Positions 50,990-60,345 of a stretch of DNA of 64,000 nucleotides are shown piece by piece. A model generated the notes under the pieces. That model ran no database searches. It saw nothing but the letters and a program-made list of their open reading frames with translations, and was not told the DNA's origin. Position 1 is the first letter of the stretch. The number at the start of each line of letters is the position of its first letter. The translations under genes were made by a program, and so were the position numbers. Origin of the DNA: Tenebrio molitor (lineage: Eukaryota; Arthropoda; Insecta; Coleoptera; Tenebrionidae); NCBI RefSeq assembly GCF_963966145.1, contig NC_091049.1, forward strand, positions 8,990,001 through 9,054,000, written 5' to 3'.

Positions 50990-52063
50990 TTATTGGGAAG
51001 CAGTCCTGAGTTCGCGGACCGAGATTTGACTGCCTGAACTCGATCCGTTCTCGTTTCCCGACGTCTCTTGCGAATTTTGGACATCATTGTTAATGTTTTT
51101 TCGACTGTTGTTATATATTCTTTTCCTACAGAATTCAATCTCATGTCCTACGCGTTTACAGTATCTACAAAATAATTCTGTACCGGAATTGGTTTGTGTT
51201 TGATTACTAGCTTTCGACCAATTATTTTGACCAGGGTTTTGATTTGAGAAGTTGTGATTATTTGCATTATAACTATGATGATTACCGCGATTTTGGTTTT
51301 GTGAGGTTTGATTCGATGCATTGCTGTAGTTATTGTAACGACACTGGCTGGTGATATGGTTTGATCGACCGCATTTTTTACAATTTTGATTTGAATTATT
51401 TTCCCGACTTCTACTGTTAATGGCAACATTCCTTTCTTCGTCGCAAGCCGCCTCGATTGCTGTAGGCAAGTCATCGAAACGACACGCTTTAATTATAAGT
51501 TTAATCGAATCATGTAAACCATCAACAAATGCCTTAAGAGCTGTTGCTCTATTCAAATTTTGAATCGTTTCTTTGGCGTTTTCACCTTGACTGGAAATGC
51601 AAACATCGTCTAGTTCACCTAATATTTTTTCGATTTTTGTCGCGAATGATCTTACATCGGTCTTGCCCTGACGACAAGTTAGCAGTTCCATTTGAATTTG
51701 AGCCATTGTTCGTCTTTCTCTATAATGATCTTTGAGTAGTGTTTTTAATTCGGCCCAATTGTTTATTGTTTTGTACTTAATTAAATTGTAAGCTTGGTCG
51801 CAAAGTTTAGTTTTTACAACACTTAAAAATGTAGTTTGTTCCGCATCAGTGATAGCAGTGTCAAAAACAATGTCGCAACATGTCAGGAATTTATGTAGCT
51901 GCTCTTTACTTCCCTTGAATTCGGGGATCATCTTTAACGCTATTTCGATACTAAAAGGCATTTTTGATTGATCTGTTGCGTCACTGGTTTCGTATAATGA
52001 TAATGAATTCGATGGAAGATTGGCTCGAAGCTCGACCTTACGTTTCTGAGCTCGAGTTTGCAT
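50990..52063 (-). CDS. gag: Gypsy Gag protein with two zinc knuckles
   Basis: 357 aa from MQTRAQKRKVELRANLPS to RELRTASQ. The capsid-type region at about 35-215 (IALKMIPEFKGSKEQLHKF, ILGELDDV, KAFVDGLHDSIKLIIKA) is followed by an Asn/Gln-rich nucleocapsid with CCHC knuckles at about 228-241 (CKKCGRSNHITSQC) and 299-312 (CRYCKRVGHEIEFC). The start ATG lies 350 bp downstream of the 5' LTR. Nucleocapsids bind and package the element RNA. Confidence 0.92.
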   Translation of the reverse strand: MQTRAQKRKVELRANLPSNSLSLYETSDATDQSKMPFSIEIALKMIPEFKGSKEQLHKFLTCCDIVFDTAITDAEQTTFLSVVKTKLCDQAYNLIKYKTINNWAELKTLLKDHYRERRTMAQIQMELLTCRQGKTDVRSFATKIEKILGELDDVCISSQGENAKETIQNLNRATALKAFVDGLHDSIKLIIKACRFDDLPTAIEAACDEERNVAINSRSRENNSNQNCKKCGRSNHITSQCRYNNYSNASNQTSQNQNRGNHHSYNANNHNFSNQNPGQNNWSKASNQTQTNSGTELFCRYCKRVGHEIEFCRKRIYNNSRKNINNDVQNSQETSGNENGSSSGSQISVRELRTASQ

Positions 52064-52412
52064 ATAATTTGCGTTAACTGACTAAATGACTAAAAATTAG
52101 GCACTAAGATTTTGCACTTATCGCTGTCGTGGTGGATTGCTGGACTGGACTGGATTATTTGACTTGATCGCCGACGTGGCCCCTAGATTGTTCACTCCTC
52201 GCGTACGGAACGTCGATTTTTGATTCTGACCCCTGGATCCTGGATGAAGTCGGATCAGTGACTTTCGACGGATACTTCCACTGTACACTGAATTTTCGGT
52301 GATTTCAAACCGAAGTGAACTTCACATACACACACTGCACAACAGTAGCACAACTGAGATGACGACTTAACAACCGACATTAACGCATTAACCCCACACC
52401 TGACACCAATTT
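52064..52412 (-). promoter_or_regulatory. Gypsy leader with primer-binding site
   Basis: On the minus strand, four bases after the 5' LTR, TGGTGTCAGGTGTGGGG (52392-52408) begins with TGG and is the likely PBS; I cannot assign the tRNA with certainty. The rest of the leader is non-coding and is the segment copied into Copia-2. Confidence 0.6.
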
Positions 52413-52688
52413 TGTTGTGTAGCCCGATTTTACGGTACTTCGCTACACTTTCTTCGGGCTGCCTGTCGTCGAATGTGTAATAATACTAGAGGTCGTCCTT
52501 AATCTATTTATTTACAATTAAAAATTACAACGTTTGTGACTAGTTTTCAGAAAACGATAAGACGAACTGTGTCGACCACCGGGGTGGCGTCCTCTTAAAT
52601 AATCCCTAAACTACCTGCTAAAATAAACTACCTGCTAAAATAAACTACCTGCTAAAAGGAGGGTGTTGGCTAGCAGTACATCATAACA
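52413..52688 (-). repeat. Gypsy 5' LTR
   Basis: Identical to the 3' LTR, including the three 17-bp units. Confidence 0.92.
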
Positions 52689-52692
52689 CAGT

Positions 52693-52830
52693 CAACATCT
52701 GACGGGAAGAAAATGTGGAAAATTAAATTAAAAATTGGAAAGAGAATTACTAAGCATATGCGTGTTTGTTGGAAACATTTTGTAGATGAATATTTTGTTC
52801 CACTGGTTTGTTGGTTTGATGGTTTCGACG
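52693..52830 (+). pseudogene. THAP finger end, second piece of the gene split by Gypsy
   Basis: KIGKRITKHMRVCWKHFVDE then YFVP gives the CxxHF motif with a following aromatic-proline turn, as in THAP domains. It sits directly right of the Gypsy target duplication and continues the decayed gene that starts at 46349. Confidence 0.45.
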
Positions 52831-53149
52831 CACTGTTCATTTGTTCTTGTTTGATAGTTTCGAGGTTAGGTATGCCGCACAGCAATAAATATTCAACCCT
52901 AAAACAGCTTCCCCCGCGACGTAGCATTACTTGGGGTAGCATTTAAATAATTACAGACAGTTGACGTACTTAAATGCATAATTAGTTAGATACAGGTGCG
53001 ATACACTGAATAAGTGAATAAGCCCATTTCTAGCGTTAGCCATGACATAGCAGCGGGTATGTTCTTGCACGGATGTTGGCCTTGTAGGGTCCTTTGATGG
53101 TTGATATAAACGCGAGATTTAAAAAAAAAAACACAAACAAAATTGCAAG
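52831..53149. other. Spacer, no gene seen
   Basis: Possibly the tail of the split THAP gene. Short ORFs lack recognisable motifs. Confidence 0.3.
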
Positions 53150-53440
53150 GGGACAAATCCGGCGAGCGGGCTCTCTACTACAAATTGCCCCTTATTGAGG
53201 TGAGACTCCAGTTCTTCGTCTTGTCGCACTCCCGGTTTGTCTGAAATCATGGTCTGAACGTAGTGACCCATGTAACAATTGATTTCTGGTTCGGGACACG
53301 ACCCAACATTGAAGCAATTTCGAAAGGGTTGCGATCACAGAAAATCAGTTTGAAAAGTAGACCTCGACGGCAAACGCAGGCTTTCCACTCTTCCAACGCA
53401 TGGTGGCAGCTGACAGGGATAGGGAACAAATCTTGAAAAC
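53150..53440 (-). pseudogene. N-terminal HTH fragment of an IS630/mariner-type transposase
   Basis: Minus-strand pieces in different frames read in order AFAVEVYFSN, FSVIATLSKLLQCW, NQKSIVTWVTTFRP, FRQTGSATRRRTGVSPQ. These match the order of the DUF4817-type HTH (FAVEAYF..N.SVI.TQR..R..F, then K.I..WV..FR.TGSA..RR.GV). Frame changes between the pieces show decay, and the catalytic part is absent. Confidence 0.5.
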
Positions 53441-53836
53441 CACGGCTTCCGAATGAGACCACTCCCATCTCATTACGACCCCTACAGTCTGAAGAGCGCG
53501 CATTTCAAAAAAGGAAGTTTTGTTGTCGCACCCTGTACAACGCAAAAGTAGGTGTTATTGAACACCATTGATCACACTTGGTGTTAAAACTCAGCTGACG
53601 TTAAATCTCAATTAAGTTCAAATTGTCGATGCGCGCACAATGACAGATTGTGACAGATGACATAGCCTTTCAAAATGAATTTTCTTCATAATTTTTTTTT
53701 CGTTAGTTATTCGATGTTTTAATAGTTATTCTGCTAATCGGGGCGGAGACAAATCCAACAATATAAAGATCATAAAAATCTGTCCAGCCGTTCTTGAGTT
53801 ATAAATAGCGTAACTAACCCGACTTTGTTTTATATA

Positions 53837-55219
53837 CAGAGTGATCAACAAGAATCCAAATCAGAGCAAGCGTTGCAAATTATCGGTCACGTCGTAGCAA
53901 AATCATATGCACATAAGCGGTAAAAACATGGGCGTAGACAATTTATGGTCTCAAACGTTATTTAATAAAAAATGATACCTTATGAATTTTAGACGTTGGA
54001 ATTATAATTGTGCATTTTATTATTATTATAAGATAAGGGAAACAATTTATAAGATTAACAAGAGCGACATTTTACATTTGTAAGAGTAAGTAAATTATCA
54101 TCTTTATTGCCAAACGCGACGCCACTGGTACGGAGATGCTTCGTTGAAATGTCACATTTCAAAATTCAAGGTTGTTGTTGTTGACAATTTAAGTGATTTA
54201 ACCTAGAAAACAAATCTTCGATTTCGGCAAAGTTTACAGACGTTTATTGAAGTTGTAAGCAATAATTATCCCAGAATAAGTTGTAAAATGGGTTTTACCA
54301 TTAACGAGAAGGCATTTTTATTAGATTATTTTCGAAAGAGGGTGAAACAAGAAAATGAAGACTGGCCTTACTTTGTACCCCCTTACACCGAAGAATTTCA
54401 AGCCAGATGTCCGAACCTGATGGTACTGGTTATGAATTATAGTGCCTAATTTTAGCACATCATAATCCATCATTAAGAAGAAGTCAGGTCAGTCCTTAGT
54501 TCAAATTTTAGAAATGGTGCAAAATGTTCGACAAATTATCAAGGAACATCCCTCAACTTTCATAAGGCGTTTAAGACAGCAAGTTAAATTGTGTTATGGC
54601 ACTTATCAGAAAATTTTTAAGAAGGATATTAATTTGCTTCCCTTTGTGTGTTGCAAGAAATAAAACCCACACATTACCCTAAACAAATCGACAGCTTCAT
54701 AAGGGTTTTTGAAATTATGAGAGGCGAGTTTGATTCTGTCTGGACCACAATGGAGAACATTTTGAGCAGTTTTTGTGAAAACTTATTTTTTGACCTTGGA
54801 GTAATTTAAATGTTTTAAACATTGCTAGAAAAATACGAGTAAGTTCTCAATTACCCAAAAATGAGAGAATAATAACTTTTGCACTTACAGAAAACAACAA
54901 AACAAAGAATTGTGAAAAATAATTATTTTTAAAATTTTGTAACTCAAGATTGTGCCTTATGAAGGAATTTTGTGTAATTGTATGTTTTTTCCTTAATCAA
55001 TAATACATAATAATTAATTATAACTTGCTTTAATCTATTATTCATGAATTACAAAAAATTTATAAAGGCAATTAATAATAGACTTTTGAGAGGTAGGCAA
55101 CCAACAAAACGAGTGTTTACAGCAAGTAAATAAAAGCGGCTGATCCATGATAGAAATACGTTTTGATAAAACAAAAGATGAGGTAGCACTCTTGATTTGG
55201 TTTCTTGTTGATCACTCTG
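53837..55219 (+). mobile_element. Mariner-type element with TA duplication and decayed transposase
   Basis: CAGAGTGATCAACAAGAATC at the left and in reverse CAGAGTGATCAACAAGAAAC at the right; arms of 28 bp or more. TA on both sides (53835-53836, 55220-55221). 1383 bp is the right length for a full Tc1/mariner element, but the transposase is broken. Confidence 0.85.
54288..54810 (+). pseudogene. Decayed mariner-type transposase inside the 53837 element
   Basis: Starts MGFTINEKAFLLDYFRKRVK (HTH region). After shifts it reads EMVQNVRQIIKEHPSTFIRR, LRQQVKLCYGTYQKIFKKDI then NLLPF, the second HTH and the K.(L/I)..HPYK-type linker. After that only scraps remain, and no FSDE or later catalytic motif is intact. 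Confidence 0.6.
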
Positions 55220-55319
55220 TATATAGATTATTATAAAGTTTCAAAAATCGTGAATAATGATTTGTTAAATGTCAAAACCAGGATCAAAACATTCAAAACC
55301 TATATGTTGCTAAGCAACG

Positions 55320-55484
55320 AACGCGAATTGCAACGTTGCGATATCTAACAGATGACAAAACTCATCGGTGAAATTTCTCATCTCACGCAATGTCAATAGT
55401 AGCGTTTTTAAAAAATGAGTGACAAAATGCACGTGAGTTTTTTCACTGGTGAGAAAACTCACCGAAGTCGGTGGTAGGCCCCCA
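55320..55484 (-). repeat. Inverted relative of the 41486 repeat, at the right end of the insert in Copia-3
   Basis: Read in reverse: GTGAGTTTTCTCACCAGTG, then TGCATTTTGTCACTC, then CTACTATTGACATTGCGTGA. The plus strand at 41486-41600 has the same order (TCTCACCGGTGAG, TTTTGTCACC, CTACTATTGACGCTGTGA). It ends just before Copia-3 gag resumes. Confidence 0.5.
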
Positions 55485-58400
55485 GGCTCGACAAATGTCA
55501 ATCAATGGAAGAGTACGTATATCAGATCATCTCGTACTCGAATCGTCTCAACGCAATCAAGTTCAAAGTAGACGATGAATGGATCGGAACCTTTTTACTT
55601 GCTGGCCTTACTCCCGAATACGATCCGCTGATAATGGGTATCACCAGCTCCGATAAACCGTTATCAGGCGACGAAATAAAAACGAAGCTCCTTCTAGAAT
55701 ATTCGATGAAAAACGATAACGTCAAAAAAACGCGAGATGATAATGTTGCTATGGCGAGTAAATTTCAAAACAGAAACGCACGAGCTCAAAAAACGAAAAA
55801 TTGTTTCAATTGCAATAAACCTGGTCATTTCAGCCGAGATTGCAGGTTACCGAAGACGGACGCAACAATTCGAGCCGAGCAAAAAAGGAAACAGCAAGAA
55901 AAAGCCTTCTTAGCTTTCTCCACCGCCCATGCTATGGATCCTGATGCTTGGTACCTGGATTCGTGCGCTTCAGCGCATTTCACTCATCGTGAGGATTGGC
56001 TCGACGACGTCTCTAGCACGTCTGATTCCAAAATCGTGCTCGCGGATAATACGAAAATTGAGAGCAAATCCATTGGCTCGACCTTGATACCAATCCAGAT
56101 TGACAACAAGCCGGACTTCATTAAGGTCCACAATGTCGTTTACGCACCAGAAATTTCAACTAACTTACTGTCGGTCAGTAAAATAATCGAAAAAGGCCAC
56201 ACCGTGGAATTCAAAGGATCAAGATGCGAAATAAAATCGAAATATGGAGACCTTTTAGCAACGGCACATGATCACGGAGGAATCTACAAACTCGATTCAG
56301 CTGAACAGTCAGCAAACATCACCACGACGTCACACGCACCCGAATTATGGCATCGAAGAGTTGGTCACCCCGGAAACTCCATTGCGGTCCACTTCAAGGA
56401 AGCTGTTACCGGCTGCAACTCCGTTCCCGCCACAGAGGGCACCTGCGTTCCGTGCCTTCAAGGAAAACACCATCGAGGCCCCTTCCCCAAGGATGGTAAA
56501 CGAGCCGCGAACCTTCTGGACCTGATACACAGCGATCTGTGCGGACCAATGGAAAACGATTCTCTCGGAGGATCATGATATTTTTTGACCCTCATAGACG
56601 ACCATTCTAAGAAAATACACGTTTATTTTCTACTCCATAAAAATGAAGTTTCCAAGTGTATTAAAGACTTCAAAATTTTTGCAGAAAACCAGCTTGAACG
56701 GAAAATGAAGGCCCTCAGATCCGACAACGGCAAAGAGTACGTCAACAACGAGTTGAAAGCCTACCTCGAGTCCACTGGAGTACGACATCAACTGACCATT
56801 CCGTACACGCCTCAGCAAAATGGCGTAGCAGAAAGGACTAATCGAACCATCGTCGATGCAGGTCTTCCCAAGGCTATCCTGAGGAATCCAAAGGCTATCG
56901 ATTTTACGATCCGCAAACCCGCAAGGTATTTAAGAGCCGAGATGCTGTGTTCATGGAAACAGCATTTCTCGCCCAGCTGAAACGTAACGAAACTAACGTT
57001 GCAACTTTCGAGTTAGCTGTTCCTACAGACGACGAAGACGACGAAGAACCTCAAACGGCATCACCAACGGCAAGGACCAAGATTCCCGAAACGATCAATG
57101 AAGAAGAACCGCAGAACATGTTACGAAAAACCACCAGGAAACCGAAACCCAAGAAAGACGACGATTACATTTACTACAAGATAAACGCAATCACCCACGA
57201 AAACGAAGACGAGGATCCTCAAACTCCCGAAGAGGCCCTCATTTCCCCGCAAAGTCACTTATGGAAATCTGCCATGGAGGAGGAATACAAAGCCCTCATG
57301 GAAAACGGCACTTGGACTCTGACAGATCCCAAACCGAACGCAAAAGTTTTAAAAATAAAAGGGGGAAAGATCAGCCAACCTTGTACAAGGCTAGACTTGT
57401 AGCAAAAGGTTGCACGCAGATTCCAGGTATCCACTTCGAAGAGACCTACTCACCTGTGATAAGGATGGAAACACTACGTTTTCTCATTTCGATGGCTGCA
57501 AAATACGACCTGAAAATTCATCAGCTTGACGTGAAGAACGCATTCCTTCATGGAGATGTGAAAGAAGAGTTATACATCCAGCAGCCCACTGGCTTCGAAC
57601 AACCAGGGAAAGAGAATCAAATTTGTAAGCTCAGAAAGGCCATGTACGGGCTCAAGCAGGATTCAAGAGCGTGGAACTCCAAGCTGAACTCAGTACTTAC
57701 GAAAATTGGATTCACACGATCGCAAACAGACCCGTGTATTTACACGAAACGAGCAGGACGAAAAATTGAATTATTAGCAGTCTACGTAGATGACATACTA
57801 ATTTTCTCGAACGACGACTTCGCAACTTCGAGCACGAAAAACAGCCTCAACGAAAAATTCCATATGAAAGACCTAGGACAAGTATCAAAATGTTTAGGGA
57901 TAAATTTCACTCGAGATTGGAAACGACATACGATCCACATCGACCAATCAGACTATATCCTCAATCTACTCAAACGTTTCAAGATGGAAGATAGTCACCC
58001 GGTGAGGACACCGGAAGATGTGAATCAGAAGCTGGACTTGCACACCAACGAAACCGAAACGACTCCTATTTTTCCCTATCGAGAAGCGATCGGAGGATTA
58101 TTGTAAGTACCTCACGCAAATTTCGAGACCTGACATCGCCCACGCAGTCAACTATTTGAGCCGCTTCAACCAGAATCCCGATATTGTACACTGGAGAGCC
58201 GCGAAACGGATACTTCGATATCTCAAGTCCACAATCAGCCTGAAGATGGAATTCTCATCACTTGAAGAAAACACGATCACCGCCTACTGCGACGCAGACT
58301 GGGGAAATAACCTCGCAGATCGAATATCTACGACAGGATTTATCATTTTCCACAATCGAAATCCTGTATCATGGTCCAGCAAGAAACAACCAACAGTTGC

Positions 58401-58746
58401 TTTGTCTACAACAGAGGCAGAATACATGGCGCTGAGCTACACATGTGAAGAACTCATCTGGCTACGGAGTTTAGCGTCAGAACTCGATCCCACGTCCGTC
58501 GAGGAACCTACGACCTTGTACAACGACAACAAGGGTGCCGTCGACTTAGCATCTGACGCAGGATTCAGTCAACGAACTAAACATATCGATCTTAGACACC
58601 ATTTCATACGTCAACTGGTCGAAGATGCGAAGATCAAAGTCAAGCTCATCTCTACCCAAGACATGATCGCAGACGCCCTGACGAAACCTTTATGCGTTGC
58701 TAAATTTCAGTCATGTATTTCTCACTATGGTTTGGTAAATAACTGA
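55485..58746 (+). pseudogene. Copia-3 Gag C-terminus and Pol, multiply broken
   Basis: Gag resumes with LDKCQSMEEYVYQIISYSN. The CCHC knuckle is CFNCNKPGHFSRDC, and the protease motif WYLDSCASAHFT has Cys where Gly is usual. A TGA at 56576-56578 replaces a codon before YFLTLIDDHSKK. The integrase core (SDNGKEYVN, PQQNGVAERTN) is followed by a deletion near 56860-56940, then a frame change at about 56945. A second deletion near 57355 removes the start of RT. RT (LVAKGCTQIPGIHFEETYSP, VYVDDILIFS) and RNase H (YCDADWGNN, STTEAEYMALSYTCEE) remain, with a 4-base insertion near 58103. Confidence 0.8.
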
Positions 58747-58958
58747 AAAACCGTGTTACCCTCCAGTCATTTTTGTAATGTTGTATTTTATTTGTTGTAT
58801 TGTGTTTTTTAATTATGTTGCGCGTTATTTTTTGTTTCGCGAATTTTTAATGTAAGAATTCAGAGTTACTCGCGCGATTTATGTAACGCTGTTTAATCCA
58901 CCCATGATCGACGAATTTTATTTTATTATTTTTGTTGAACATTAATTTGATGGGGGGA

Positions 58959-59006
58959 TGTTGAATATGTCAAATTCATGTTATCACATACACACATGCG
59001 CACCTG
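58959..59006 (+). repeat. Copia-3 3' LTR, truncated
   Basis: A G-rich purine tract (GATGGGGGGA) precedes TGTTGAATATG; identity to the 5' LTR ends after GCGCACCTG. The rest of the LTR was not found to the right, so it was deleted or lies beyond the window. Confidence 0.7.
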
Positions 59007-59309
59007 CACGCTTATGCTTGAATCACACGATGGGAACGTCCTCAGATCAGGCGAGCGAATTATCCGATCCCATATTTTTTCTAACGTTTCAAAAATTCCG
59101 CATTCTCGAAAACTTGTGATATGAACTAAGTAAGAGAATCCGTGTTCAATGTTGCCATATGTAAATTTATGCGATGAGCCAATCACTGGGGATAATTTTT
59201 GTGATCAAATGTTCCATGCAAAGAATCGTGGTTGAAAAAAATAAATAATTGACATCTGTCAACAGTGAAAAATAATTGTTTTATTTTAATTGTGTTAATT
59301 CATATTATA

Positions 59310-60296
59310 ATGGGTAAGTAAAAAATAATGATAGTACTTTAATTTGTGTATATTAATTTACGTAATATGTTGTACCATTTATTCACTTTCATCTATTTTG
59401 AAGAAACAGAACAGAAAACAAAACGTGGCTGCAATATCAATAAGCGCCAAAAGGAATTATTGGTAGAATTTTTACAAAATCACTCTGATTTATTAAAGGG
59501 CAAATTCACCTCAACGTTTACCCATCGAAAGGCCAAACAGTTGTGGGAAGAAATTGCGTATCAGTTGAACGAAATTCCTAACGGTGCTAATAAAAGCTGG
59601 GACCAGTGGCGCAAAGTAAGTAGGTAACTGGATAAAAAAAAGTCAAAGTACTATTGTAAAACTTTTGTAGACATGGCAAGATTTAAAAAAAAATGTAAAA
59701 ACCAAGTCTTCCAGAATTACTAGTCACATGAAAGGTACTGGTGGTGGGGCAGCATCTGAAGAACAACTAGAGCCATTGGAGACAACTATTGTAGAATTAA
59801 TGTGTCCAACTCTCATCAATGGGCATTCTGATGTTTCGGAATCTACCGTAGAAATTAATTTGATGGAAACAGAAGGTAGCATAAAATTTGGCTAAAACCA
59901 TTATAATGCAATAAAACATAAATTTTTGGATATTTCTCTGAATCCATCAAAAACCCCCACGCCACCATCACCATTGCAACCAACAGTAACCTCTCCACAA
60001 CAGCCATCAACATCATCAGCCTTTCAAGGGAACACAGAAATAGGGCAACTCGTTGCACCCAGTACCTCTAAATTCAACAAAAAGAAAATCACCAAAGCGA
60101 AAAGATATGAGACCTCTTTTCAAATGTCAAAGAATCTAAATCTAAAACTGCAAATGAAAGGGCATTTTATGAAAAGAAATTAGCTTTGCTAAGAGAAGAT
60201 ATGTTAGCTAGGAGAGATTATGAAAATAGGAAAATTAGTCTTTTAGAAACTAATCAAAAAAATTTTAGAAAATATTTTACTTCAGTTAGTTACTAA
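59310..60296 (+). pseudogene. Harbinger-associated Myb/SANT-like protein, mostly preserved
   Basis: A four-base first exon (ATGG, 59310-59313) splices to 59404-59615, giving METEQKTKRGCNINKRQKEL then LVEFLQNHSDLLKGKFTST and KQLWEEIAYQLNEIPNGANK, the Myb/SANT-like DNA-binding region. Exon 3 starts at 59671 (TWQDLKKNVKTKSSRITSHM, GTGGGAASEEQLEPLE). The frame then meets a stop at SIKFG (59893-59895). Further coding-like sequence follows: a Pro/Ser/Thr linker (SKTPTPPSPLQPTVTS) and, after a one-base shift near 60120, a coiled tail (ANERAFYEKKLALLREDMLA, ending FTSVSY). In Harbinger elements this protein partners the transposase. The convergent transposase lies immediately downstream. Confidence 0.6.
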
Positions 60297-60345
60297 ATTA
60301 AATTAATTATAACAAGTTTGTTTCTTTTTGATAAATATAAGGTTT

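Larger units (their letters stand above)
46631..52688 (-). mobile_element. Complete Ty3/Gypsy retrotransposon, 6058 bp, identical LTRs, 4-bp duplication
   Basis: LTRs 46631-46906 and 52413-52688 are both 276 bp and identical by eye. CAGT at 46627-46630 and 52689-52692 is the target duplication. It encodes Gag and Pol in overlapping frames on the minus strand and no env. The identity of the LTRs and the intact ORFs make this a recent and possibly active copy. A solo LTR of the family lies at 42198 and a 5' fragment inside Copia-2. Confidence 0.93.
36654..59006 (+). mobile_element. Copia-3: old Copia element dispersed over 22 kb by nested insertions
   Basis: Parts in order: 5' LTR 36654-36768, PBS at 36769, leader split by a hAT MITE (36786-37455) and a 2.8-kb element (37476-40290), gag start 40567-40836, a 14.6-kb block 40837-55484, gag end and pol 55485-58746, and a 3' LTR start at 58959-59006. 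Removing the insertions restores a single Copia layout, and the LTR starts on both sides agree over 48 bp (TGTTGAATATGTCAAATTC...). Many lesions in pol show age. Confidence 0.75.

Noticed and set aside
59007..59309. Search for the Harbinger terminal repeat in the sequence right of the Copia-3 LTR remnant
   Set aside because: A possible tip (GAATCACACGATGGGAACG) has no inverted partner near 61860-62400; the resemblance to AAATCACACGAATTC at 62298 is direct, not inverted.
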